Position numbers and translations under genes: made by a program. Below, in pieces: positions 8,449 to 20,426 of a stretch of 64,000 bases of DNA. The notes under the pieces are model-generated. The model did no database searches and was not told the DNA's origin. It saw only the letters and a list, made by a program, of their open reading frames with translations. The number at the start of each line of letters is the position of its first letter. The first letter of the stretch is position 1. Origin of the DNA: Chloroflexota bacterium (GTDB taxonomy: Bacteria; Chloroflexota; Dehalococcoidia; Dehalococcoidales; RBG-16-60-22); assembly GCA_016190695.1 (NCBI GenBank), contig JACPQC010000023.1, positions 1-64,000 of the forward strand, in the 5' to 3' direction.

Positions 8449-11400
8449 ATGAAGTGGTTCAAAAAGTCCGGTCTGATCATTCTGTCACTGTTGCTGGCGT
8501 TTAGCCTGTCGCCGGCCCCCGCGCTGGCAGCGCCGCCAGATTTGACACTGGCCAGCCTTGACCCGACGGGCTCGCCCAACCTGCAGGGCGGTGAGCCTAA
8601 CCTGGTCTGGGTCAATGCCGCTTCGACAACCTCCACCGTAGCCAGCGCAGAAATCCAGTTCGTCGAAGGGGGCAACGAGTTCGCCGCGCTGGAAATCTCC
8701 GCCGACCCGGTGGAGGCAGGCATGCCCGAAGGCGGGGCCATCCCGGCGCCGCTGCACTCAAACCCCGTGACCGAGACCACACTGCTGCCCATAGCGTTTC
8801 CGGCAGGGACGGTAGCCCTGTTTGTCATCCAGGGTGTGGTTGCGGAGATAAGAGCCGGCGGCGAGTGGTTAATCGGCTCTCAGCCCATCTATGCTTACGC
8901 TTACACCGACACCCGCATAGACCAGGGCGGTGACCCGGACCGTGACCCGGTGGCGGGGGACGAGGTCAAAATAATCGCCTGGCGCACCCTGGAGGCGGGC
9001 CCGCTCATCGCCGACCGGATCACGTTCACGGATGAGGGGCCGCTGGCCGTCGTCGCAGCCGACGTCGAGTGGGCGCTGCTGACGGCCGGGGAGGTCACCG
9101 CCAAGGACCCGGTCGCCGGGACGTGGACAGTGGGTGGCATGACATTCGATATCAGCGGCGCTGACCCGGCCGAGATCGCAGACGTGCCCATCGGCGAGAC
9201 GGCCGGGGTCGAGTTCCTCCCGGTGGGATGGCCGCCAGCAGCCAACCCGGCCAACTGGCTGCCCCTGGAGTTCAAAGAGACCATCCCCGGCAGCGATGTC
9301 GAGGACGTGTGGGAAATCATCTACACGCCGGCGGGGGCAGCCAACGACCGGAACGGGGTGCTGTTCATCCGCGCCACCGATGAGGCCACCGAGACCGCTG
9401 AACTCCAGCATGCGATAAGGCTGCTGGCCGAGTTGCCCCCGGATAACCCCAGCAACCTCGATGCGACAGCAGCCGGCCCCAGGCTGGTCAACCTCACCTG
9501 GCAGGACAATTCCACCAATGAGCTCCGTTTCCGCATCGAGCGCTCCCTGGACGAGGTCGCCTGGGAAACGGTGGGCACGGCCGGCGCCAACGTGCAGACC
9601 TTCAGCGACAACACGGTAGCGCCCTCCACTACCTACTCCTACCGGGTGTTCGCCGTCAAACCCCTGGGGCCGTACGAGATAGACACCGCATCTTCCAACG
9701 TGAGATCGGTGACCACGCCGGTAGCGGTGGTCGCCCCCAGCAACCTGGACGCAACCGCGACCGGCCCCAACCAGGTCATCCTCACCTGGAGGGATAATTC
9801 GAATAACGAGGCCGGCTTCCGTATCGAACGCTCGCTGAATGAGGCCGATTGGGACATTGCGGGCACTGCCGACGCGAATGCCATCGCCTTCATAGATACT
9901 ACGGCGGAAGGGGCAACTACCTACTTCTACCGGGTTATCGCCTTCAACGCGGAGGGAGATGATTCTGCGCCCTCCAATGTGAAGTCAGTGACCACTCCGG
10001 CAGCAGCCGCACCGGGGGCGCCGGAGGCCCCGTCCAACCTCAAGGCGACGGCCGCCGCAGCCGACCAGGTAGACCTCACCTGGCGGGACAAGTCCAGTGA
10101 CGAAGACGGCTTCCGCGTCGAGCGCTCCCTGAACGAAATCGACTGGAATGAGGTCGGCCAGGTTGCTGCCAACAACGAGGAAGTCTCCCAGGAGGTCAGC
10201 TTCACTGACAACACTACCGATGCAGCCACCACCTATTTTTACCGTGTTATCGCCCACAACGCGCAAGGAGATTCCGAGCCATCCAACGTCAGGTCGGTGA
10301 CCACGCCGTCCCTGCCGGGCGCTCCTGATGTCCCCAGCAACCTCAGCGCCGATTTTGACATTGACGCCGGCGTGGTCAACCTGGAGTGGCGGGACAACTC
10401 GGACAACGAAGACGGTTTCCGCGTTGAGCGCTCACTTAACGAGATTACCTGGGACATAGTCAGTACGAAGGGTCCGAACGTAACCGCTTTCAGTGATAAC
10501 ACCGTTTCTACTGACATTACCTATTTCTATCGCGCCATCGCTTTCAACGCGGTGGGAGACTCCGAGCCATCCAACGTGAGGTCGGTGACAACATCGGAAA
10601 CAGAGTCTCTGCTGCCCGGTTCGCCGAGCAATCTCACCGCAACCGTCATCGGGCCCGACCAGGTTGACCTGGAATGGCGGGACAATTCCGATGACGAGAC
10701 CGGGTTCCGCATCGAGCGCTCGGTCAGCGACAGTTTTGTCATCGCCGAGACGTTCACGGTGGCAGCGGTTGACACTCCCGGTACCGGCACCAACCTCACC
10801 TTCTCCGATACTACCGCGCCGGCAGCGACTACTCTCTTCTACCGGGTCATCGGTCTGAGGGCTGTGGGGGAAACGGGGTCTTCCAACGTGAGGTCGGTAA
10901 TCACGCCCCCGGCAGCAAACACTCCGGACGCCCCGACCAATCTCACCGCCGCGCTCAACGGCGACCAGGTGGACCTCACCTGGCGGGACAACTCGGACAA
11001 CGAGACCGGCTTCCGCATCGAGCGCTCGACCAGCGAGAGCTTCGTCACCGCCGACACCTTCACGGTCGGCGCCGATATCGAGGCCTACACCGATACCGCA
11101 CCCCCTCCGGCCGGCACCCTCTTCTACCGGGTGATCGCGGTGAACAACGCCGGAGATTCAGAGCCGTCCAATGTCAGGGACGTATCAACAGCGGCGGCGG
11201 CGGGGACAGCGGACATGCCCACCAACCTCGAGGCGGTGGCCGTGAACGGCAACCGGGTAGACCTCACCTGGCGGGACAACTCGGACAACGAGACCAGCTT
11301 CCGCATAGAGCGCTCCCTGGATAGCGGCTTCATTGCCGCGGCCACCTTCCAGGTCGGTCCAAACATGGTCGCTTTCAGCGATACCACGGTAGTCCCCGGC

Positions 11401-13113
11401 GTCACCTTCTTCTACCGGGTGATCGCGGTCAGCGGGGCGGGAGACTCAGAGCCATCGAACGTCAGGCAGGTAAAGACGCCAAACCCGGCGGCTGCCCCGG
11501 CTGCCCCGGGCAACCCCTCCGGCACGGCGGTCAGCCCCACCCAGGTCAACCTGACCTGGCAGGACAACTCTGTCGATGAAGCCGGCTTTGGCATCGAGCG
11601 TTCCACCGGCAACATGGCCTTCACATTGATCGGGACGGTTGGACCCGGCGTGACCACTTTCAGCGATACGTCCGCACCCCCCGGCAGCGTGGTGAACTAC
11701 CGAATCACCGCCTGGAACGCCCTAGGCGGCACTTCCTCCGATACGTCAGTCACCACACCGCTGGTAGCGCCGGCAAACGTCACCGCCACCGCCGCGGGCA
11801 CGGGCCAGATAAACCTTGCCTGGGCCGACAGCTCGCTTAACGAGACCGGGTTCAAGGTCTTTCTCTCCGCCAACCCGACCACCGGTTTCTCCGAGGTGGG
11901 CGTTGCCGGTGAGAACGCGACCACCTATTCAAGCTCAGGGCTGGCCCCGGCCGCCACCTATTATTACTACGTGGTCGCCTTCAATGCTGTCAGCGCCTCC
12001 GCCCCGAGCAGCACTGTCTCGGCTACTACTGCGCCGGTATTCGCCGGCGGTGGCGGAGGCGGAGTCGGGCCGATAACCGAGACGGTAAACCTGAGCGGGC
12101 TAACCGGTACGCTTACCATCAACTCGGCAGGGGTGGTACAGAGCACGACCACGCTCAGAAGCGCCGATGGCAGGGTGGCTATAACCATCCCGGCCGGCAC
12201 CACTGTGAGGACGTCCGCCGGCACTCCGATGAGGTCGCTGACCCTGTCGCTGCCAGCCAATGTCCCGACGGCGCCATCAGGAAAGATAGTGCTCTTTGCC
12301 GTAGACCTGGGACCTGACGGCGCTACTTTCAGCCCGCCGATAACCCTGGTGCTGGGCTACAACCAGGCTGACCTGCCGGCGGGGGCGGACGAGGCGGGGG
12401 TGGCGATGGCTTACTGGGACGGCTCCCAGTGGGTCATGCTGGAAAGCTCCGTTGACACCAACGCCGATACCGTTTCGGCGCAGGTGAGCCACTTCACCAT
12501 CTTCGCCCTGATCGCCCAGGCATCGGAGGAGGCAGCCCCGATATATCACGAGCCGGAGGTCACCATAACCGCCCCGGCTGTCGGGGCCACGCTTGAGCCA
12601 GGCGGTGTCACCGTGACAGTAGAGGTGATGAACTTCACGCTGGTGACGCCGGGAGGCGAGCCGGTGCCGGGCGAGGGACACCTCCACTACTACATGGACG
12701 TGGAGATACCCACCACGCCGGGACAGCCCGCAGTGACGGCGCCGGGGACTTACAAAGCCACACCGGGCATGTCTGCCACGTGGGAGAATGTTGGTCCCGG
12801 GCAGCATACCTTCGGGGTGCAGCTGGTCAACAACAACCATACCCCGCTTGAGCCGCCGGTGACGGCCACGGTCACGGTGACCGTTGCAGCGGCCGCTCCT
12901 CCGCCTGCACCTGCGCCCGCTCCAGAACCGGCTCCGGCACCCGCGCCAGCACCTGCTCCCGCTTCTGCGCCCGCGCCGGCCCCGGCGCCAGAACCGGCCC
13001 CCGCAGCACCGCCTGAAGCCGGGCCCAACTGGATACTGATAAGCGGGCTTATCGCCGGCATAGTGGTGATGATCGGCCTGGCAATGTTCATGATGAAGCG
13101 GAGGCGGGCATAG
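8449..13113 (+). CDS. Large secreted/surface-anchored multi-FN3 repeat protein
   Basis: Signal peptide (MKWFKKSGLIILSLLLAFSLSPAPALA); nine FN3-like repeats (P[ST]NL..V.LTW.DNS..E.GFRIERS...YRV.A.N..G.S.PSNVRSVTTP); later beta domain, DUF4399-like segment (HLHYYMD...PGQHTFGVQLVNNNHTPL); Pro/Ala-rich stalk; C-terminal TM helix plus KRRRA. Confidence 0.93.
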   Translation: MKWFKKSGLIILSLLLAFSLSPAPALAAPPDLTLASLDPTGSPNLQGGEPNLVWVNAASTTSTVASAEIQFVEGGNEFAALEISADPVEAGMPEGGAIPAPLHSNPVTETTLLPIAFPAGTVALFVIQGVVAEIRAGGEWLIGSQPIYAYAYTDTRIDQGGDPDRDPVAGDEVKIIAWRTLEAGPLIADRITFTDEGPLAVVAADVEWALLTAGEVTAKDPVAGTWTVGGMTFDISGADPAEIADVPIGETAGVEFLPVGWPPAANPANWLPLEFKETIPGSDVEDVWEIIYTPAGAANDRNGVLFIRATDEATETAELQHAIRLLAELPPDNPSNLDATAAGPRLVNLTWQDNSTNELRFRIERSLDEVAWETVGTAGANVQTFSDNTVAPSTTYSYRVFAVKPLGPYEIDTASSNVRSVTTPVAVVAPSNLDATATGPNQVILTWRDNSNNEAGFRIERSLNEADWDIAGTADANAIAFIDTTAEGATTYFYRVIAFNAEGDDSAPSNVKSVTTPAAAAPGAPEAPSNLKATAAAADQVDLTWRDKSSDEDGFRVERSLNEIDWNEVGQVAANNEEVSQEVSFTDNTTDAATTYFYRVIAHNAQGDSEPSNVRSVTTPSLPGAPDVPSNLSADFDIDAGVVNLEWRDNSDNEDGFRVERSLNEITWDIVSTKGPNVTAFSDNTVSTDITYFYRAIAFNAVGDSEPSNVRSVTTSETESLLPGSPSNLTATVIGPDQVDLEWRDNSDDETGFRIERSVSDSFVIAETFTVAAVDTPGTGTNLTFSDTTAPAATTLFYRVIGLRAVGETGSSNVRSVITPPAANTPDAPTNLTAALNGDQVDLTWRDNSDNETGFRIERSTSESFVTADTFTVGADIEAYTDTAPPPAGTLFYRVIAVNNAGDSEPSNVRDVSTAAAAGTADMPTNLEAVAVNGNRVDLTWRDNSDNETSFRIERSLDSGFIAAATFQVGPNMVAFSDTTVVPGVTFFYRVIAVSGAGDSEPSNVRQVKTPNPAAAPAAPGNPSGTAVSPTQVNLTWQDNSVDEAGFGIERSTGNMAFTLIGTVGPGVTTFSDTSAPPGSVVNYRITAWNALGGTSSDTSVTTPLVAPANVTATAAGTGQINLAWADSSLNETGFKVFLSANPTTGFSEVGVAGENATTYSSSGLAPAATYYYYVVAFNAVSASAPSSTVSATTAPVFAGGGGGGVGPITETVNLSGLTGTLTINSAGVVQSTTTLRSADGRVAITIPAGTTVRTSAGTPMRSLTLSLPANVPTAPSGKIVLFAVDLGPDGATFSPPITLVLGYNQADLPAGADEAGVAMAYWDGSQWVMLESSVDTNADTVSAQVSHFTIFALIAQASEEAAPIYHEPEVTITAPAVGATLEPGGVTVTVEVMNFTLVTPGGEPVPGEGHLHYYMDVEIPTTPGQPAVTAPGTYKATPGMSATWENVGPGQHTFGVQLVNNNHTPLEPPVTATVTVTVAAAAPPPAPAPAPEPAPAPAPAPAPASAPAPAPAPEPAPAAPPEAGPNWILISGLIAGIVVMIGLAMFMMKRRRA
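9448..12040 (+). repeat. Nine tandem FN3-encoding units (about 270-290 bp each)
   Basis: Recurrent DNA such as 'gacctcacctggcgggacaactcggacaacgagaccggcttccgcatcgagcgctc' and 'tctaccgggt-ATC-gc', with protein periodicity of about 90-100 aa. Confidence 0.85.
12896..13020 (+). repeat. Low-complexity Pro-Ala (APAPEP) coding repeat
   Basis: 'PPPAPAPAPEPAPAPAPAPAPASAPAPAPAPEPAPAAPPEA' immediately before the C-terminal TM. Confidence 0.8.
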
Positions 13114-13187
13114 GGCAAACATGCAAGTGAACGGGAGGCGCGCTTCCGGGCTTGAAGCAGTGAATTAAAAAGACCGGATGCAACAAA

Positions 13188-13226
13188 GAGAGGGGCGGGG
13201 AGATTTTCCTGCCCCTCTCCCTTTTT
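13188..13226 (+). terminator. Rho-independent terminator after the FN3 protein gene
   Basis: GAGAGGGGC...GCCCCTCTC (9 bp perfect) followed by CCTTTTT. Confidence 0.8.
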
Positions 13227-13296
13227 GCGCGGCCAGCCTCGATGACTTGACTTTGATGCGGGCCAGACCACACGCTTGCTTCGTCACTATCGACCG

Positions 13297-13325
13297 TTGT
13301 CGCGCCTCTGCTCGTGTGCTATACT
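13297..13325 (+). promoter_or_regulatory. sigma70-type promoter for the nitroreductase gene
   Basis: TTGTCG-N17-TATACT, 39 nt before ATG; RBS AAGGAGG. Confidence 0.6.
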
Positions 13326-13364
13326 GTTGCATACTTTCAGGCCATTAGCGAAAGGAGGACGTAA

Positions 13365-14060
13365 ATGGACTACGACAGCCTGCTGGAACTGGTCAGCACC
13401 AGGCGGAGCATCCGCAAGTTCAAGACCGACCCCATCCCCGATGAATATGTGGACAAGATCATCGAGGTGGCCCGCTGGGCGCCTTCAGGGGCCAACTCCC
13501 AGCCCTGGGAGTTCATCGTGATCAAGAAGCAGGAGCTGAGAGAGAAGATACTGGAGCTTATCAAAGAGCAGGACGTCCTCAGCCACAAGATGGAGGTGGT
13601 GCGGCCCCCGGAGATGCGGTTCCACTGGGCGCCGTCGGGCTATGTCCGCGCCCCGGTGTTCATCATCCTCTGCGGCGATGTCCGCACCAAGGACGCCTAT
13701 CCCGTCTACACCACCCTCACCCGGGGCAACTCCCATTTCACCTCCGGCCTGGCCAGCGCCTTTCTTTACATGAGCATGGCCACCGCCACCCTGGGACTGG
13801 CCGGACAGTGGGTCTCGGTCATCGCCAGCCCTTACGTTCAGACTATGGCCAAAGACATCCTCGGCGTGCCCGCCGAGCTGGAAATGTATGACATGCTGGC
13901 GCTGGGGTATCCTGACACGCAGCCCAGGCCGAGACAGGTGCGCCCCAGGGAGGATATGGTGCATTACGACGGCTACGATATGACCAGGTACCGGAGCGAT
14001 GAGCAGATCAACCAGGCCATAGCCAGCTTGCGGCACAGTCGCGTATCGGGGGAGTCATGA
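13365..14060 (+). CDS. Nitroreductase family protein
   Basis: 'ELVSTRRSIRKFKTDPIPDEYVDKIIEVARWAPSGANSQPWEFIVI', 'ALGYPDTQPRPR'. Confidence 0.92.
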   Translation: MDYDSLLELVSTRRSIRKFKTDPIPDEYVDKIIEVARWAPSGANSQPWEFIVIKKQELREKILELIKEQDVLSHKMEVVRPPEMRFHWAPSGYVRAPVFIILCGDVRTKDAYPVYTTLTRGNSHFTSGLASAFLYMSMATATLGLAGQWVSVIASPYVQTMAKDILGVPAELEMYDMLALGYPDTQPRPRQVRPREDMVHYDGYDMTRYRSDEQINQAIASLRHSRVSGES

Positions 14061-14072
14061 GGACAAAGGTGG

Positions 14073-14147
14073 GGTGAGTGGAGGGATTTGAACCCTCGTT
14101 CTCCAGGGCCACAACCTGGCGCCTTAGACCACTGGGCTACACTCACC
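14073..14147 (-). tRNA. tRNA-His (anticodon GUG)
   Basis: Minus strand G-GTGAGTG-TA-GCCC...CCAGG-TTGTGGC-CCTGG...GAGGG-TTCAAAT-CCCTC-CACTCAC-C: complete cloverleaf with encoded G-1 opposite C73, the tRNA-His identity element. Confidence 0.95.
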
Positions 14148-14208
14148 GCGCGGACAGGAATAATTATAGCCGAAAAGACGGGCGCTTTCAATTTGGGACT
14201 GGGTCGCC

Positions 14209-14544
14209 TCACTTGTCGGCCAGGGTGACCATGGTGACCCCGATGCCCCCCTCCCCGTATTCGCCGGGGCGGAAGGACTTGACCAGCGGGTGCCCGGACA
14301 GGTATTTCTCCGCCGCTTTACGCAGCGTTCCCGTCCCCTTGCCGTGGATCACCTTTACCTGGTGCAGCCCGGCCACGAAGGCATCGTGGAGGTGCTGGTC
14401 GAGCCGGGGCAAAGCCTCATCTATGGTCAGGCGGCGCAGCCTCACCTCGGCCAGCGGTGAAAGGTCGGCAGGCGTCCTGATACCATCCCGCAGGGGCCAG
14501 GGAGACCTGCTGGCAGGCTGCTTGTGTTTCGGGGACATTATCAT
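14209..14544 (-). CDS. Smr (MutS2 C-terminal-like) domain protein
   Basis: 'LRRLTIDEALPRLDQHLHDAFVAGLHQVKVIHGKGTGTLRKAAEKYL' matches the Smr HGxGTG...LR signature; ATGA overlap with the upstream gene. Confidence 0.85.
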   Translation of the reverse strand: MIMSPKHKQPASRSPWPLRDGIRTPADLSPLAEVRLRRLTIDEALPRLDQHLHDAFVAGLHQVKVIHGKGTGTLRKAAEKYLSGHPLVKSFRPGEYGEGGIGVTMVTLADK

Positions 14545-15233
14545 GCCGGCACGGCGGCCAGCCTCTCCAGGTATCCCCTGGCCTGGGCCAGAGGCATGAC
14601 GTTGGCGTACTTGGCGTTCATATCGAAGAGATTTATCTTGTGGCTGACCTCGAAACGGTCGAAGACGCACTCCTCGATGACCACCACGTTGTAGCCATAG
14701 GTAGCTGCATCCACCACGCTGGCGCGGACGCAGCCGCTGGTGACGCCGCCGGTGCAGAGCACGGTATCCACCTGGAGCGCGGTGAGCACGTTTATCAGCG
14801 GGGTCTGCAGGAAGATGCTGGGGCCGAACTTGCGGATGACGATGTCCCCCGGCTGCGGGGCGATCTCGGCGGCTATCTCGTTGCCGATCCTGTTGGCCTT
14901 TACGTCCCCTGCCCTGGGGTTGCTCCCCGTCCACTTTTTGGGCATGGATGTCTCGCCGACGCTGTAGATGATGGGAATTTTTCTCTCCCTGGCCAGCGGC
15001 AGCAGTGAGGCTATCTGGCGCATCGCCTGCCAGCCGCTCTCTCCGCAGCTCAGCGGAAAGCGCTCGATGGACTTCAGCACCGGCTCCGGCTCATTGCCGA
15101 TGAAGTCATAGGTGACGTCAATGATGAGCAACGCCGGTCTGTCCCCGGGAACTATCCGCCGGCCCCCGTGTCCCGACTTCCAGTAAACTTCCTTGTCCTG
15201 TTCGGTGATAACATCATCCCAGACAGCCATCAT
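14541..15233 (-). CDS. Isochorismatase-family cysteine hydrolase
   Basis: 'PALLIIDVTYDF', 'LTALQVDTVLCTGGVTSGCVRASVVDAATYGYNVVVIEECVFDR'. Confidence 0.88.
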   Translation of the reverse strand: MMAVWDDVITEQDKEVYWKSGHGGRRIVPGDRPALLIIDVTYDFIGNEPEPVLKSIERFPLSCGESGWQAMRQIASLLPLARERKIPIIYSVGETSMPKKWTGSNPRAGDVKANRIGNEIAAEIAPQPGDIVIRKFGPSIFLQTPLINVLTALQVDTVLCTGGVTSGCVRASVVDAATYGYNVVVIEECVFDRFEVSHKINLFDMNAKYANVMPLAQARGYLERLAAVPA

Positions 15234-15370
15234 GCACCTCCGTCTGAAGTTTCGGGTCCCAAAGCCACTTGTCGAAAAATGTCATCCTAATGTAATGGAC
15301 GGATGCTTCACTTCGTTCAGCATGACAATTCCGCGCATTCCAGGGACAGCATTACCAGGGACATTATTGA

Positions 15371-15397
15371 CTGGATACCGGCTTTCGCCGGTATGAC
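15371..15397 (+). repeat. Dispersed palindromic repeat (CTGGATNCC..TTCGC..GGNATGAC family)
   Basis: CTGGATACCGGCTTTCGCCGGTATGAC; related copies at 18487, 27569, 46655 and 62747. Confidence 0.7.
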
Positions 15398-15476
15398 ATG
15401 CTGGATGTCTGGTACCATAAGAGAAGGGAAGGGAATGCCTGTATGTTATAGTAAAGGGGCACCCCTGTCAAGCAAC

Positions 15477-15506
15477 TTGTCGCCGCTCGAACTCTAATGA
15501 TACAAT
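15477..15506 (+). promoter_or_regulatory. sigma70-type promoter for uvrA
   Basis: TTGTCG-N18-TACAAT, 22 nt before the uvrA ATG. Confidence 0.55.
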
Positions 15507-15522
15507 CCTTTCGTAAGAAAGG
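15507..15522 (+). promoter_or_regulatory. Leader hairpin overlapping the putative SD of uvrA
   Basis: CCTTTC-GTAA-GAAAGG perfect hairpin with GNRA-type loop; 3' arm contains AAAGG 6 nt before ATG 15529. Confidence 0.45.
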
Positions 15523-15528
15523 TCCGGA

Positions 15529-18372
<2,844 letters not shown>

Positions 18373-18397
18373 TGCCTGCCCATTGTCATGCCCGCGC

Positions 18398-18432
18398 AGG
18401 CTTCAGCCTTCAGGCCGAGGCCCGAGTTCAGC
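18398..18432 (+). repeat. Dispersed repeat 'aggcttcagccttcaggccgaggcccgagttcagc'
   Basis: Near-identical to 50544-50591, where the 'ccttcaggccgag' unit is duplicated. Confidence 0.65.
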
Positions 18433-18486
18433 GTTCGACTGCGCTCACGCCAAGTCCCGAGGGTGGGCATCCACGGTGGCGTTCAG

Positions 18487-18514
18487 TGGATTCCCTGCCT
18501 TCGCAGGGAATGAC
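18487..18514 (+). repeat. Dispersed palindromic repeat
   Basis: TGGATTCCCTGCCTTCGCAGGGAATGAC. Confidence 0.65.
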
Positions 18515-18672
18515 AGAATAAGGCTCATTTTTGAAATAAGTAATGCATTTCCATCCCTTGCGCCAGTATTGTAAAATACCCAGTGTCCCGGCCTTTCACT
18601 GCCGGGTATGCCGCCATCAAGACCTGACCGATAAGGCAAAATCAGGCCAAAAACTAAAGGGAGGCAGAGAAA

Positions 18673-19929
18673 CTGAAAGTACTGGTTGTTGGCAGCGGGG
18701 CCAGGGAGCACGCACTGGCCTGGAAGCTGGCCCAGAGTCCCCGGGTGAACGAGCTATTCATCGCCCCTGGAAACGCCGGGACCGCCCGCCTGGGCCATAA
18801 CCTGGATATCAGCCCCACAGACATAGATGCCCTGGTCAAGGCGGCCAGGCAAAACCGGGTGGACTTCACCGTGGTCGGGCCGGAGGCGCCCCTGGCCGCT
18901 GGTCTGTGCGACCATTTCCTCATCAGGGGCATGCCCATTTTCGGCGCTACCAGGCAGGCCGCCCAAATAGAGTCCAGCAAGGCCTTCGCCCGCGACCTGA
19001 TGCAGCGCTGGGGGATACCCTGCGCCCCCGGGGCGGTCTTTTCCGACCACGAACAGGCCAGGGAATACATTCTCAAGCAAAGACCTCCCATTGTAATCAA
19101 GGCCGACGGCCTGGCGGCGGGCAAAGGCGTGACCGTGGCCGGGACAACCGGGGAGGCCCTGGCCGCCCTCTCCAGCATCATGGAAAAGAAATCGCTGGGC
19201 GCAGCCGGGGACAGGGTGGTCATAGAGGAATGCCTGGCGGGCAGGGAGATGAGCGCCTTCGCCTTTGCCGACGCCCACCATGCCGCCCCAATGCCCCCCG
19301 CCTGCGACTACAAGCGGGCCTATGACGGCGGTGCCGGACCAAACACCGGCGGCATGGGCAGCTACAGCCCCCCGCACTTCGCCAGCCAGGAACTGCTCGC
19401 CGAAGTGAACGAGACCATCCTGGCGGCGGCGGTCCATGCCATGCACGAGGATGGCCGGCCCTATAAGAGCGTCCTCTATGCCGGGTTGATGATCACTGCT
19501 GAAGGCCCCAGGGTGCTGGAGTTCAACGCCCGGTTCGGCGACCCGGAGGCGCAGGTCATCCTGCCCCGGCTCAAGACGGACCTGGTCGATATCATGGTGG
19601 CCATATTCGATAACAGGCTCCACCAGGTGGACATCGAGTGGAGCGACGAGGCCTGCGCGGGCGTGGTCATGGCCTCCGGCGGCTACCCGGACACCTACAA
19701 GACCGGTTTTCCCATAACGGGACTGGATGGGCTGGACAGTGATGTGATGGTCTTCCACGCCGGCACCAGGGCCGATTCCGGCAGGACGGTCACCGCGGGC
19801 GGCCGCGTGCTGACCCTGGTCGCTCTCGATAGTGACGTTTCCGGGGCCCGTGACAAAGTTTATGCTAATATAGACAGGATTAAGTTTGAGGGCTGTTATT
19901 ATCGCAAAGATATTGCTAAAATAGATTAG
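18673..19929 (+). CDS. purD: Phosphoribosylamine-glycine ligase
   Basis: GARS with N-terminal 'LKVLVVGSGAREHALAWKLAQSP', which lies upstream of the first GTG (18745). In-frame TAA at 18655 leaves CTG 18673 (SD AGGGAGG, 8-nt spacing) as the best start. Confidence 0.9.
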   Translation: MKVLVVGSGAREHALAWKLAQSPRVNELFIAPGNAGTARLGHNLDISPTDIDALVKAARQNRVDFTVVGPEAPLAAGLCDHFLIRGMPIFGATRQAAQIESSKAFARDLMQRWGIPCAPGAVFSDHEQAREYILKQRPPIVIKADGLAAGKGVTVAGTTGEALAALSSIMEKKSLGAAGDRVVIEECLAGREMSAFAFADAHHAAPMPPACDYKRAYDGGAGPNTGGMGSYSPPHFASQELLAEVNETILAAAVHAMHEDGRPYKSVLYAGLMITAEGPRVLEFNARFGDPEAQVILPRLKTDLVDIMVAIFDNRLHQVDIEWSDEACAGVVMASGGYPDTYKTGFPITGLDGLDSDVMVFHAGTRADSGRTVTAGGRVLTLVALDSDVSGARDKVYANIDRIKFEGCYYRKDIAKID

Positions 19930-19967
19930 CGCCCAGGTCTAAATTCGGAGTAGAAAGGTCGGAAGGA

Positions 19968-20426
19968 ATGCCGTTAGTAGGCGTGGTCATGGGTTCAAAA
20001 TCAGATGCGGAGGTGTTGCAACCGGCACTGGACACCCTCTCCCATCTGGGCGTAGAATATGAAGTGAACATCATATCGGCGCACCGCACCCCGGAGAAGG
20101 CCAGGCAGTACGGGATTACAGCGCGGGGGCGCGGCCTTGAGGTGATAATCGCCGCCGCCGGAGCGGCAGCGCATTTGCCCGGGGTCATGGCAAGCTGGAC
20201 CACGCTTCCCGTCATCGGGGTGCCGCTGGCCGGCAGCGAACTCAAGGGGGTGGACGCATTATATTCCATTGTGCAGATGCCCGCAGGCGTTCCGGTGGCG
20301 TGTATGGCCATAGGCCAGGCCGGGGCCAGAAATGCCGCCTACCTGGCCGCCCAGATACTGGGGCTGAAGCATGACGCCATCAGAACGGCCTATGAGCAAT
20401 ACCGGAAAGGCCTTCAGGGAGGCTAG
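19968..20426 (+). CDS. purE: N5-carboxyaminoimidazole ribonucleotide mutase
   Basis: 'VGVVMGSKSDAEVLQPA', 'EVNIISAHRTPEK', 'AAAGAAAHLPGVMAS'. Confidence 0.95.
   Translation: MPLVGVVMGSKSDAEVLQPALDTLSHLGVEYEVNIISAHRTPEKARQYGITARGRGLEVIIAAAGAAAHLPGVMASWTTLPVIGVPLAGSELKGVDALYSIVQMPAGVPVACMAIGQAGARNAAYLAAQILGLKHDAIRTAYEQYRKGLQGG

Noticed and set aside
9448-12040. CRISPR or non-coding tandem array
   Set aside because: The periodicity of about 280 bp encodes FN3 domains in frame; not a repeat-spacer array.
12277-13122. Long minus-strand ORFs opposite the FN3 gene (also 8869-9411, 9927-10232, etc.)
   Set aside because: Arg/Gly/Ala-rich antisense ORFs expected from high GC and codon bias; the plus strand is clearly the coding strand.
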